DNA from: an uncultured Agathobacter sp.
Lineage (GTDB): Bacteria > Bacillota > Clostridia > Lachnospirales > Lachnospiraceae
Length of the DNA stretch: 64,000 nucleotides
Direction: 5' to 3'
Assembly (NCBI GenBank): GCA_934358675.1
Contig: CAKRKX010000001.1
Location: 32,896 to 96,895 of the forward strand
Shown here: positions 56,901-64,000 of the stretch, piece by piece
Layout: every line of letters starts with the position of its first letter
Numbering within the stretch: the stretch's first letter is position 1
Made by a program: the position numbers and the translations under genes
Notes under the pieces: model-generated
What the model was told of the DNA's origin: nothing
Database searches by the model: none
Seen by the model: only the letters and a program-made list of their open reading frames with translations

Positions 56901-57494
56901 ACCGATGATGGCACCATCTTTAATATTGCAATGGGTGCCGTTGGCGGAAAACAGATAAAGGAACAGCACCGTATCTGCATCGATGATATTGTGCTGGAAA
57001 AGATTGATGCACCGGAAGTAAAACCGGAAGAGGCAGGAAAAAATCTTTTAAAGAATCCGGATTTTTCCAAAGACACAGAGAATTGGGATATTTATGCAAT
57101 TTCAAGTCCAGCAAGTGCGAAAGCAGAGGTCATTGACGGTGCTGTTACATATGATATTACAAATGTTGGGGGTGCTGATTGGAATGTTCAGTTGAAACAG
57201 GCGGGACTTACATTAGAAAAAGGATGTAAATATCGCATGAAATTTAAAGCGGTTTCGACTGCAGCAAGAACAATTAAAGTTGCTTTTTTGACGGATTCAT
57301 ATGATTGGTACGGTGGAACTGACATTAACCTTCCTGAAAACGACAACAAGGAAGTCGAATTCGAGTTTGAAGTGAGCAAGGATACTTGCAACGGAATAAC
57401 ATTCGTGGTTTCCATGGGGAAAATCGAGGGCGTTGAAACACCAGCATCCAAGATTGAATTAAGTAATTTTTCACTTGTTAAAGTTACAGAGTAA
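54000..57494 (+). CDS. Secreted multimodular GH16 laminarinase with four CBM4-like modules
   Basis: This is a 1164-residue exported protein. A signal peptide (residues 1-30) is followed by a Lys/Asn-rich beta-repetitive domain of unknown type (about 35-200) and a charged linker with 14-residue repeats (KTDDKKDDTKDDQN, 205-245). The GH16 catalytic domain (about 270-520) has nucleophile Glu387 and acid/base Glu392 in GEIDIME. Four carbohydrate-binding modules of CBM4/9 type follow, each starting with NGxF or NPDF (near 538, 705, 842 and 1015). The GH16 sequence resembles beta-1,3-glucanases (GH16_3). It would cleave laminarin-like beta-1,3-glucan outside the cell. ATG 54000 with AAGGAG upstream is chosen over an earlier in-frame start because it begins the signal peptide. 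There is no LPXTG anchor. It lies between terminators, so it is a single-gene unit. Confidence 0.9.
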   Translation: MKKGFFKRTGAFVLAASLAVSMAQVPVYGAATNKKAKTVTVTNQKELNKALKVAKGKKAISIVIKAKASKDGKATAIKIPKGNYKNLTITVKGNKVKITNNATLKTIVLDCKGAVSVANNGKVTNVNVKNAKSVNLTGDSQKEVKLNVSAKDTTITTEIKVKIICSGENENVTVNNKSGATIKITDADGNTTKVKDGQERQVEIKTDDKKDDTKDDQNKTDDKKDDTKDDQNKTDDKKDDNNSSGGSSSGGSVTPAPSGMTEADLFKQGYKLKWSDEFNGTELNREDWNVETHEPGWVNSEWQAYVDSTDNIKVQDGKLLIQPVKTENEDGTYSYTSGRVNTQGKHDFKYGYFECRAKVPTGKGYLPAFWMMPTDENLYGQWPKCGEIDIMEVMGQETNKAYGTIHYGEPHDQSQGTYSVSTANNFADSYHTYAVDWEPGKITWYVDGIKYHEESDWFSAKSGQGTVTYPAPFDQPFYMILNLAVGGSWVGYPDDSTTYEDQQFAIDYVKVYQKDSYDENVEKPVKNVILRDPDATGNYINNGDFSVTEDLTDDVDWKFLTAQGGEGSAEIKDKQIVISTTKAGNADYSIQLVQPNVPLKKGGKYKVTFDAYADEARTMIADISGPDHNYTRYLSDTTVNLGTEKQTHTLEFQMTSDSDANGRLEFNLGNTASTATVYISNVRIVDNGYEEIEEDTTKKALADGNYVYNGSFQEGTGRLGYWEIKNDAKADISVTNLEDGRRLKVKSKAGTADGTVLVGQSDLALGAGSDYELSFTAQADEAKTMTVTVAGETYTFDLTTEKKNYSKKIKTAANLQNKNISFDLGLGTTVYLDDVRIDEDALIKNGSFNAGFSGFEAYCYTPSNVTYVVDSLNESNAADFTIKDTGDQDWHIQLKQTGVNLEQGQWYRLSMKMKSSIDRKVSYALQRDGSVHKDANGNEDWTPYCQETVDLTKEYQTFSKDFQMKENTDDGTIFNIAMGAVGGKQIKEQHRICIDDIVLEKIDAPEVKPEEAGKNLLKNPDFSKDTENWDIYAISSPASAKAEVIDGAVTYDITNVGGADWNVQLKQAGLTLEKGCKYRMKFKAVSTAARTIKVAFLTDSYDWYGGTDINLPENDNKEVEFEFEVSKDTCNGITFVVSMGKIEGVETPASKIELSNFSLVKVTE
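54612..54719 (+). repeat. 42-bp tandem repeat encoding the charged linker
   Basis: About 2.6 copies of a 42-base unit encode KTDDKKDDTKDDQN. Copies at 54612-54653 and 54654-54695 differ at two bases, so copy number may vary between strains. Confidence 0.85.
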
Positions 57495-57522
57495 TTTGAA
57501 TAATGAGTAATTAACTAAGATT

Positions 57523-57566
57523 TAAGAGAACTCCATAAGTACCACACTTCATGGAGTTCTCTTAAT
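57523..57566 (+). terminator. Terminator after the GH16 laminarinase
   Basis: A perfect 14-bp stem, TAAGAGAACTCCAT / ATGGAGTTCTCTTA, has a 14-base loop. Confidence 0.85.
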
Positions 57567-57623
57567 ATTTCAAATTTTATACAGATTTAACAGTTGATGA
57601 TGCTTTTTAGGAGAGGGTATTTT

Positions 57624-58871
57624 ATGTTAAAGAAAAAGATGAGTAAAGCAGTTAAGGGGTTGACTGCGATTGTACTGGCGGCTGCGTGCATGGTGAACAC
57701 GGGGGTTACGACCTATGCAGCGAGCGGCTACGGCGGAGATTATTACGGCTTTGATCTGAATTATCATGAGTCTTCCAAGTGTGAGAAGGCGGACGGCTGG
57801 AGCAACGGCGATATGTTCCGCAACTGCACTTGGAGAGCCGGAAACGTGAATTTCAACGGCGGCAGGATGCAGCTTTCCATTACAAAGGATCCGTATGGAA
57901 ACACGCCGTATGCCGGTGGAGAATATCGTTCCAAAGAATATTTCGGCTATGGGCGCTATGATGTCCGCATGAAACCGATTAAAAATGACGGCGTGGTTTC
58001 TTCCTTTTTCACCTACACCGGACCTTCGGACGGAACGAGATGGGATGAAATCGACATTGAATTTTTGGGAAAGAATACGACGCAGGTACAGTTCAACTAT
58101 TATACGAACGGTGTGGGAAACCATGAGTATGTGTATAACCTTGGCTTTGACGCGTCGCAGTCGCTTCATACCTACAGCTTTATCTGGGAAAAAGGCAAGA
58201 TTACCTGGTGTGTGGACGGTAAGGCGGTCTATACGGCAACGAAGGATATTCCTGTGACACCGGGCAAGATTATGATGAATGCGTGGCCGGGTGTCGGTGT
58301 GGATAGCTGGCTGAAGCCGTACAACGGAAGAACCGGTCTTGTCGCGGAGTATGATTGGGCATCGTACACCAGCCTCTCCAAATATTACGGAACAACAGGC
58401 GGTGGCAGCAATGCCGGATCTACACAAACGGATAACGGACTTGTGAACGGCAAAACATACTTTATCAATTCGAAATTGAACAGTAAATGTCTGGATATTG
58501 CTTATTGGTCGAAAGATGCAGGTGCAAATATCCAGCAGTGGGACTACCTTGATCAGCAGAATCAAAAATGGATACTTGAGCGGCAAAGCAACGGTTATTA
58601 TGTGATCAAAAGTGCATACAGCGGAAAAGTACTGGATGTTTCGTGGGCGTCCAAAGACCGCGGAGCCAATGTCCAGCAATGGGATTATAACGGTGGTGCA
58701 CAGCAGCAATGGAAAATTGAGCCGGTAGGTGATGCATATCGTATCATCAATGTTAATAGTGGCAAGGCGTTGGATATTGCCGGAAAATCGCGGGATAACG
58801 GAGGAAATATCCAGCAGTGGGATTACAATGGCGGCAGTAATCAATTGTGGTACTTTACAAAATTAAATTGA
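57624..58871 (+). CDS. Secreted GH16 lichenase with ricin-type lectin module
   Basis: This is a 415-residue exported enzyme. A signal peptide (about residues 1-33) is followed by a GH16 domain of the Bacillus licheninase type (about 38-255) with WDEIDIEFLGKNTTQVQFNYYTNG around residues 140-163 (nucleophile Glu142, acid/base Glu146). A ricin-B-like CBM13 lectin (about 275-415) then shows three QQW repeats. The catalytic motif predicts endo-beta-1,3-1,4-glucanase activity on cereal beta-glucan or lichenan. ATG 57624 has AGGAGAGG upstream; an earlier in-frame start lacks one. The final codons reach 58871, before the terminator. Confidence 0.92.
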   Translation: MLKKKMSKAVKGLTAIVLAAACMVNTGVTTYAASGYGGDYYGFDLNYHESSKCEKADGWSNGDMFRNCTWRAGNVNFNGGRMQLSITKDPYGNTPYAGGEYRSKEYFGYGRYDVRMKPIKNDGVVSSFFTYTGPSDGTRWDEIDIEFLGKNTTQVQFNYYTNGVGNHEYVYNLGFDASQSLHTYSFIWEKGKITWCVDGKAVYTATKDIPVTPGKIMMNAWPGVGVDSWLKPYNGRTGLVAEYDWASYTSLSKYYGTTGGGSNAGSTQTDNGLVNGKTYFINSKLNSKCLDIAYWSKDAGANIQQWDYLDQQNQKWILERQSNGYYVIKSAYSGKVLDVSWASKDRGANVQQWDYNGGAQQQWKIEPVGDAYRIINVNSGKALDIAGKSRDNGGNIQQWDYNGGSNQLWYFTKLN

Positions 58872-58901
58872 AAATCAGTTTTTATTTGTCTGAGGGGAGT
58901 A

Positions 58902-58939
58902 GCTGCTACACAAGAAGTTGTGTGGCAGCGTTTTTTTTT
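58902..58939 (+). terminator. Terminator after the lichenase gene
   Basis: GCTGCTACACAA pairs with TTGTGTGGCAGC (one mismatch) around GAAG, followed by G and nine T. A -10 box (TATAAT, 58964-58969) for the next gene follows closely. Confidence 0.9.
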
Positions 58940-59032
58940 CGTGCAAATATTGTGCAGAGAGGTTATAATGAAAACAAGAAGTTGGCGAAAGCAAAGTATG
59001 AAGGGATATACTTTGTAGATATAGAGGTACAT

Positions 59033-60931
59033 ATGAGGAAGATAGCGATTGTTGCTGACGGATGGCGAAGATTTATCAATTATGACTGGATCTGTGGCTG
59101 TCGAAGTTATATAAGTGAACATCACCTTGATGTGGAAGTGCATATGTTTAATTCTTTTGGCAACTTTAGCAAGGATGAGAAATATAATGACGGAGAATAT
59201 AACATTTTTTCGTTGCCGGATTTCAGTGAGTTTGACGGTATTATTCTGGAGATTACGAATGTTTCCAAACGAAAGAATTCCAATAGAATTATTGAACTGA
59301 TTAAGAAGTCCGGGGTTCCGGCGGTGTCGCTTCTTGAGAAAGTTCCGGGGCTGTACCATGCCGGAGTGGACAATTATTCGGTGATGAAAGAACTCGTAGA
59401 GCATCTCGTTACGGAGCATGGATGCCACAAAATCAATTATATTGGTGGCCCGCAGTATGTCAGCGAGAATCATGACCGTTTGCAGGCTTATATAGATGTT
59501 CTGCAAAGACATGGAATTCTTGTGGAACAGGATCGTATTCTGCATCGTGACTATGAGGTTATGACAGGCGCATGGGCGTTTGACCGTTTTTGGGAAATGG
59601 GGCAGAAGGTCGATGCTTTTGTGTGCGCGAATGACAATATTGCGGTGGGAGTGTGTCATAGAGCGGAGGAACTGGGCTTTCATGTACCGGATGATTTCCT
59701 GGTCACCGGGTTTGATGATTTTGATAAAGCTTCTTATTATAAGCCGAGGATTACAACGGTGTCGTATATCAGGGAGGATATCGCGTATGCGGCAATGGAA
59801 CTGTTGGATCATATATGGCAGGGAGAAAAAGTTACAGAGAGTTATTACGCACCGTCACATGCTGTGTATCAGGCAAGCTGTGGCTGCAAATCCAAGCATC
59901 CTAAGAAGCGTAGCCGATATGTGGTAGACCATATTTTCCAGGAAGTGCGTGAGACCGATCTTCACAATGAACTGATGGAACTGAAAAGAGGATTACTGGA
60001 ATGCTCGAGTTATGAGCAGATGGCGCAGCGTTTTGCCAAATGTCTTTCCGGTCTTCGTTGTGAGGAAATGTATATTTATATGAATACCGATCTTGTGGAA
60101 GCGCAACAGATTGATGTGGTGCAGGACAAAGATGAAAATTATATTACGGATGGATATCCGGATGATATGACGTTGCTCTTTGCGCATAAGGATGGTGATG
60201 TTTCGGGGAATACCAAGAAGAATGCCAACGAACTGCTCCCGGCGATGTGGGATAAGAAAGGGGACGGATTTCATCTGTTTCTGCCGATTCATTTTCGTGA
60301 GCGTGAGGTGGGATATCTGGTTCTTGGTAATTGCGACTATATGCTGGACAATCAGTTCGTTTTTGACTCTCTGAATGCATTTTCTGAGGCACTTGAATAT
60401 CTGCATGGCAAGATTGTGCTCCGCCGCGCAAACAATAAGTTGTCAAAGCTCTATATTCTGGATTCGCTGACGGGACTGTATAACCGGATGGCCTACACGG
60501 AACTTGCAGAGCCTTTGTATGAAAAGTGCAAAGAGAAGAATATTCCGCTTACGATTATGTTTATTGATGCGGATCATCTGAAATATATCAATGATGAATT
60601 TGGACATGATATGGGAAATATTGCGATTAGGGCAATCGCGGAGGCAATTCGTGCATGCTGTCCTTCCAATGGAGTGGCGATGCGTTATGGTGGCGATGAG
60701 TTTGTGGCGATTCTTCCTGATTGTGATGCGGACAAGGCAGGACAGCTGAATGACGATTTTCCAAGGGTGTTAAGCCGGGTCGCACAAAATTATAAGGAGG
60801 ATTTTCCGATCGAAGCGAGCTTTGGTTATGCTGTGGTTTCTGACTTTTCCAAGCCGCTTAACGATTATATTAATGAGGCGGATGAAAAAATGTATGCGCA
60901 CAAGAAGGCACGCAGAGCGGAGCGGCAGTAA
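59033..60931 (+). CDS. Second soluble LacI-like sugar-binding domain fused to GGDEF
   Basis: This is a 632-residue cytoplasmic protein without helix-turn-helix or membrane span. It starts MRKIAIVADGWRRFINYDW with a periplasmic-binding/LacI effector domain (about 1-275), then SCGC at 282-285 as in the protein at 18034. A helical/GAF-like region with FLPIHFREREVGYLVLGNCDYMLD near 418-440 follows, then GGDEF with intact motif at residue 553. It should make c-di-GMP in response to a ligand, plausibly a sugar. ATG 59033 with AGAGGT upstream is chosen; the frame is open further up but crosses the lichenase terminator. Placed directly after the two GH16 genes, it could report glucan breakdown products. 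Confidence 0.87.
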   Translation: MRKIAIVADGWRRFINYDWICGCRSYISEHHLDVEVHMFNSFGNFSKDEKYNDGEYNIFSLPDFSEFDGIILEITNVSKRKNSNRIIELIKKSGVPAVSLLEKVPGLYHAGVDNYSVMKELVEHLVTEHGCHKINYIGGPQYVSENHDRLQAYIDVLQRHGILVEQDRILHRDYEVMTGAWAFDRFWEMGQKVDAFVCANDNIAVGVCHRAEELGFHVPDDFLVTGFDDFDKASYYKPRITTVSYIREDIAYAAMELLDHIWQGEKVTESYYAPSHAVYQASCGCKSKHPKKRSRYVVDHIFQEVRETDLHNELMELKRGLLECSSYEQMAQRFAKCLSGLRCEEMYIYMNTDLVEAQQIDVVQDKDENYITDGYPDDMTLLFAHKDGDVSGNTKKNANELLPAMWDKKGDGFHLFLPIHFREREVGYLVLGNCDYMLDNQFVFDSLNAFSEALEYLHGKIVLRRANNKLSKLYILDSLTGLYNRMAYTELAEPLYEKCKEKNIPLTIMFIDADHLKYINDEFGHDMGNIAIRAIAEAIRACCPSNGVAMRYGGDEFVAILPDCDADKAGQLNDDFPRVLSRVAQNYKEDFPIEASFGYAVVSDFSKPLNDYINEADEKMYAHKKARRAERQ

Positions 60932-60986
60932 TCGGATGCGCACATGGAGGAAAGTCCGGTATCGACCGATTTATGAAATAAGACGG

Positions 60987-61018
60987 CATCTCCCGATTTT
61001 TCGGGGGATGTTTTTTTT
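60987..61018 (+). terminator. Terminator after the second LacI-like/GGDEF gene
   Basis: CATCTCCCGA pairs with TCGGGGGATG (one wobble) around TTTT, followed by eight T. Confidence 0.9.
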
Positions 61019-61087
61019 GAACGGATATGGTAAGATAGGAGTACAGCAAATTTAGACAGGTTGACGTTTCCGGAAAGAGAGTAAAAA

Positions 61088-62041
61088 ATGAGAAAGCGTA
61101 TAATTTCACTGATGCTCGCAGCAGTGCTTGCACTGTCTCTTGGAGCATGCGGATCAAAAGATACAAAGGAGCAGGATGCGTACCGTCAGTACGGAATTAA
61201 CTGCCTGGAAATCGGAAAGTATGATGAAGCGATTCAGGCTTTTCAGAACGCGTTGGATCAATCGCTGGGTAAAGTGGGTGAGAAAGAAATTGATATCTGC
61301 TTTTACAAGGCCGAGGCACAATCGTTAAACGGTGCGATCGATGATGCATTGGAAACTTATAATGCGATCATCGATTATAATAAGGACGGACGGGCATACT
61401 ATCTGCGCGGCAATCTGTATTTTGATATGGGCGATCAGGAGAAGGCTCTGGCTGACTATGAGAGCGCGGTCAAGGAAGATAAGAAGGATTATGAAATTTA
61501 TATTGGCATCTACCAGTCGATGAACCAGCATGGAATGGGACAGGACGGACAGAAGTACTTAAATGCTGCTTTGGAGATCAAGGGGGATAAGGCAGAGGAT
61601 CTGTTGTACAAGGGACGAATCAGCTACCTGCTTGGAGATTACAAGACGGCACAGACGGATCTGGAGAAGGCAAAGGAAGGTGGACAGGCGAAAGCCTCCT
61701 ATTACCTTGCACAGACTTATAAGGCAAACGGCGATACGGATAAAGCAGACAAATGTGTGAAGGAATATCTTGACAGTGGTGCCGCAACTTCCTATGAGCT
61801 GTACGACCTTGGAACGGAGGAAATGGGAGAAGGCAATTATACGGATGCCCTGACCTATTTTAACGCAGGACTTGCTTTGGAGAAGGTTCCGAATAAGCAG
61901 AATCTGATGAAGAGCGCGATCGCTGCATACGAGTACAGTGGTGATTTTGCATCGGCAAAGACCATGCTTACGGATTATCTGGAACAGTATCCATCGGATG
62001 AGGACGCACAGAAAGAAAGCACATTTTTGGAGACGAGATAA
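61088..62041 (+). CDS. TPR-repeat lipoprotein
   Basis: This 317-residue protein has a lipoprotein signal (LALSLGACGS, Cys near residue 21). Helical tetratricopeptide repeats fill the rest, for example YGINCLEIGKYDEAIQAFQNAL near residue 35, YLRGNLYFDMGDQEKALADYE near 99 and YDALTYFNAGLALE-like units near 250. TPR lipoproteins scaffold protein complexes on the outer face of the membrane; no partner is evident. Its stop overlaps the hflX start by one base (TAATG), so the two are cotranscribed. Confidence 0.88.
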   Translation: MRKRIISLMLAAVLALSLGACGSKDTKEQDAYRQYGINCLEIGKYDEAIQAFQNALDQSLGKVGEKEIDICFYKAEAQSLNGAIDDALETYNAIIDYNKDGRAYYLRGNLYFDMGDQEKALADYESAVKEDKKDYEIYIGIYQSMNQHGMGQDGQKYLNAALEIKGDKAEDLLYKGRISYLLGDYKTAQTDLEKAKEGGQAKASYYLAQTYKANGDTDKADKCVKEYLDSGAATSYELYDLGTEEMGEGNYTDALTYFNAGLALEKVPNKQNLMKSAIAAYEYSGDFASAKTMLTDYLEQYPSDEDAQKESTFLETR

Positions 62042-63285
62042 TGGCGGAAACATATGAGAACGAACAAATCGAAGAGAGAGTAATTCTGGTCGGTGTCAGC
62101 GAGCAGGAGGGCGATGATGCGGAAGATTCACTCGCGGAGCTTGCAGAACTGGTCAAGACGGCGGGCGCTGTCGTGGTCGGTACACTGATCCAGAAGCGTG
62201 AGAGTATCCATCCGGGGACCTATGTGGGAACCGGTAAGGTGGATGAGATCGCACAGCTTCTTGCAGTAACCGGTGCAACCGGAATTGTGTGTGACGATGA
62301 ATTATCTCCTGCGCAGATGAAGAACCTTGAATCAATACTTGCAACAAAAGTGATGGATCGAACGCTGATCATCCTGGATATCTTTGCGGCGCGTGCAACC
62401 ACGAGCGAAGGAAAGATTCAGGTTGAACTGGCACAGCTGAAATACCGTCTCAGCCGTCTGAGCGGACTCGGCAAATCAATGTCGCGCCTTGGTGGTGGAA
62501 TCGGTACAAGAGGTCCGGGAGAGAAAAAGCTTGAGATCGACCGCCGACTGATCAATGATCGTATCGCACAGCTCAATCGCGAATTGAAGGAAGTTGTCAA
62601 GCATCGTGACATCACGCGTGCAAGACGTGAGAAAAACGATGTGCCGGTCGTTGCAATCGTCGGTTATACGAACGCAGGTAAATCCACACTCCTAAATCAT
62701 CTGACAGACGCGGAAGTGTTGGAGGAAGACAAGCTTTTTGCAACGCTTGATCCGACAACGAGGATGCTTGAACTCGACGGGCATCAGCAGGTACTCCTGA
62801 CCGATACGGTCGGATTTATCCGCAAGCTGCCGCACCATCTGATCGAGGCATTCAAGAGTACACTCGAGGAAGCAAAGTATGCCGATTACATTTTCCATGT
62901 GGTCGATGCCTCTAATCCGCAGATGGATAAGCAGATGCACATCGTCTATGAGACATTGGATCGCCTTGGGGTAAAGGACAAGAAAGTTATTACACTTTTC
63001 AACAAAATGGATCAGCGCACGGACGATGAACCGCTGCAGGATTTCCGCGCGGATCATATACTTATGATCTCTGCGGCACGCAACGAGGGACTTGATGAGA
63101 TCAAGGAACTGTTGCAGGAGATGCTTCGCGAAGATAAAGTCTATGTCGAGCGTGTCATTCCGTATGCGCAGGCAGGAATCATTCAGCTTGTCCGCGAGAA
63201 GGGTGAACTGGTTTCTGAGGAGTATGTGCCGGAGGGAATTTCAATCAAGGCATACGTTCCTATGGAAGTATACGGGAAGCTGTAA
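62041..63285 (+). CDS. hflX: GTPase HflX
   Basis: This 414-residue protein has the HflX N-terminal domain (ILVGVSEQ, GTLIQKRESIHPGTYVGTGKVDEI) and the Gly-rich linker LGGGIGTRGPGEKKLE near residues 150-166. The G domain has G1 GYTNAGKST at 208-216, DTVGFIRKLP near 258 and NKMD near 320. HflX binds the 50S ribosome and splits stalled or stress-arrested ribosomes. The ATG overlaps the stop of the TPR lipoprotein gene. It is the last clear gene of the window. Confidence 0.96.
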   Translation: MAETYENEQIEERVILVGVSEQEGDDAEDSLAELAELVKTAGAVVVGTLIQKRESIHPGTYVGTGKVDEIAQLLAVTGATGIVCDDELSPAQMKNLESILATKVMDRTLIILDIFAARATTSEGKIQVELAQLKYRLSRLSGLGKSMSRLGGGIGTRGPGEKKLEIDRRLINDRIAQLNRELKEVVKHRDITRARREKNDVPVVAIVGYTNAGKSTLLNHLTDAEVLEEDKLFATLDPTTRMLELDGHQQVLLTDTVGFIRKLPHHLIEAFKSTLEEAKYADYIFHVVDASNPQMDKQMHIVYETLDRLGVKDKKVITLFNKMDQRTDDEPLQDFRADHILMISAARNEGLDEIKELLQEMLREDKVYVERVIPYAQAGIIQLVREKGELVSEEYVPEGISIKAYVPMEVYGKL

Positions 63286-63480
63286 ATTCGGGTTTGTCGA
63301 CTTAGATTTTTCGTATTCTAAGGCGGACGACACCGGATAATATAGGTATAAAAATTGGCAGTGTGAATTTAGATGGCGTGACGGAATTAGATAGATTTCA
63401 TAACCTGATTAAGTTTCAATCCTTACGACATCGGACCGTACAGTGATTTTTTTAGGAAAATTTGCCCTCTGGTAATTTCT
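63286..63480 (+). other. Non-coding stretch after hflX
   Basis: I see no gene. A weak CTTAGA/TCTAAG hairpin lies near 63301-63322. A T-rich patch occurs near 63446-63453. Nothing else stands out. Confidence 0.5.
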
Positions 63481-63607
63481 ATCCTTATTCCGCTAAGAAT
63501 ATAAAATCTGCATAACAAGTCCTGTCAAGGTAACCATTGTATGGTGCTTCGCAACCTTGACAGGACTTATTTTATGCAGATTAGTAGCGAACAAGCGGAA
63601 TAAGGAT
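63481..63607. repeat. 127-base imperfect inverted repeat, cruciform-like
   Basis: ATCCTTATTCCGCT at 63481-63494 pairs perfectly with 63594-63607. After about 10 unpaired bases on each side, AATCTGCATA at 63505-63514 pairs with 63573-63582 and AAGTCCTGTCAAGGT at 63517-63531 pairs with 63554-63568. The tip holds a small ACCAT/ATGGT hairpin. In total about 39 bp are paired. It could be a miniature transposable element, a structured RNA or a recombination site. Confidence 0.8.
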
Positions 63608-63682
63608 GAGAGTGTTCCGGCAAGCCAGACACTCCTTGAATTAAAGTGCGAGATTTTGCTTTCTATGCCTTACAAATTTCGA

Positions 63683-63832
63683 ACCGGGGCGGATGCATAT
63701 AAATATTTGCTTCTACGCCCCGACATAGACCAGAAACGGGGCGTAATTATTCATATGTTCGCTTCTACGCCCCGACATAGACCGGAAGTGGGGCGCAATC
63801 ATTCATATATTTATTTCTACGCCCCGACAGAG
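63683..63832. repeat. Tandem 52-base repeats with alternative GC hairpins
   Basis: Two full 52-base units (63729-63780 and 63781-63832, about 42 of 52 identical) follow a 46-base partial unit at 63683-63728. Each contains GGGGCG near its start and CTACGCCCCGACA near its end. A CGCCCC block can therefore pair either with GGGGCG of its own unit or with that of the next; TACGCCCCG/CGGGGCGTA is a perfect 9-bp pair. A further partial CGCCCC-like copy (ATGCCCC) lies near 63860. Confidence 0.8.
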
Positions 63833-63928
63833 TATGGGTCAGAAGAAATATAGAAGTCATATGCCCCAAACCGATAAACATTGGATCAAACAAAGAATAA
63901 GGATCACATAATTCTAGAACAACAAATC

Positions 63929-63981
63929 ACGCGCGGCGAAATCTTACACTTATTTGTAAAATAACACCGCGCGTCATTTTT
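63929..63981 (+). terminator. Terminator-like hairpin at the right end
   Basis: ACGCGCGG at 63929-63936 pairs with CCGCGCGT at 63967-63974, with an inner TTACA/TGTAA stem, followed by CATTTTTTATTA. No protein gene ends here, so it may close a non-coding transcript. Confidence 0.65.
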
Positions 63982-64000
63982 TATTATTTACTATGAGGCA

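Noticed and set aside
57627-58844. Long minus-strand open frame of about 405 codons opposite the lichenase
   Set aside because: The plus-strand GH16-lectin gene is unmistakable; the antisense frame has no recognisable domains or ribosome binding site and comes from codon bias.
58847-59032. Longer N-terminus for the second LacI-like/GGDEF protein
   Set aside because: The open frame crosses the lichenase stop region and its terminator and has no ribosome binding site; ATG 59033 begins directly with the binding-domain first strand.
63414-63427. GTTTCAATCC resembling the end of a CRISPR repeat
   Set aside because: It occurs once only, with no repeat array.
63677-63690. TTCGAACC resembling a tRNA T-loop
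   Set aside because: No acceptor, D or anticodon arms can be drawn around it, so it is chance.
63683-63832. Possible short CRISPR array
   Set aside because: The intervals between conserved blocks are only about 15 bases and resemble each other, unlike unique spacers, and no cas gene is present in the window.
63557-63853. Open frame of 98 codons across the right-end repeats
   Set aside because: It runs through the right arm of the inverted repeat and the tandem repeats, starts without a good ribosome binding site, and its peptide simply reflects the repeated DNA.
63481-63981. Retron-type RNA
   Set aside because: A long inverted repeat fits in a general way, but no reverse transcriptase gene is visible in the window and no branching guanosine context can be shown.

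Overview
The window looks like chromosome from a Gram-positive, spore-forming Clostridia, most likely a gut or rumen Lachnospiraceae. The signs are strong AGGAGG-type ribosome binding sites, lipoprotein solute-binding proteins, the sporulation genes spoVAC, spoVAD and spoVAE, YesM/YesN-type two-component genes and many GGDEF proteins. The species assignment is inference.

The main theme is uptake and phosphorolytic breakdown of beta-glucans (laminarin-type beta-1,3/1,6 and mixed-linkage beta-1,3/1,4). From left to right: 402-9566 holds an exported GH55-like beta-helix protein, a GH94 laminaribiose-phosphorylase-like enzyme, a GH161/GH149-like beta-1,3-glucan phosphorylase and a cytoplasmic GH30. 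9670-12967 is a sugar ABC importer. 13096-18020 is an orphan solute-binding lipoprotein in one operon with a YesM-type kinase and a YesN-type AraC response regulator. 36714-42862 holds glycogen phosphorylase and an LplB/YtcP/LipO-type importer. 44371-49531 has two more GH94 phosphorylases. 50462-53808 is a third importer. 54000-58871 encodes two secreted GH16 enzymes: a large laminarinase with four CBM4-like modules, and a lichenase with a ricin-type lectin module. The secreted enzymes would cut the polymer, the importers would bring in oligosaccharides, and GH30, GH3 and the phosphorylases would finish the job inside the cell. No importer ATPase gene is present, so a shared ATPase elsewhere is inferred.

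A second theme is cyclic-di-GMP signalling. Two soluble proteins couple a LacI-like sugar-binding domain to GGDEF (18034-19974 and 59033-60931). Between them lie a GGDEF-REC-HD-GYP protein, an HPt protein and a membrane Cache-GAF-GGDEF protein (20769-25269), followed by gene remnants, including a 59-residue open frame that joins the start of a REC domain to the tail of an HD-GYP protein.

A third theme is sporulation. spoVAC (20119) is separated by 12 kb from spoVAD-spoVAE (32680-34106). Both parts carry their own forespore sigma-G-type promoter (GAATA, 17-18 bases, CATACTA), and a third such promoter precedes an Asn/Asp-rich lipoprotein and a PAP2 phosphatase (34770-35672).

The right end (63286-64000) has no convincing gene. 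It holds a 127-base imperfect inverted repeat, tandem 52-base repeats that can form GC hairpins, and a terminator-like hairpin. It is the least explained stretch of the window.
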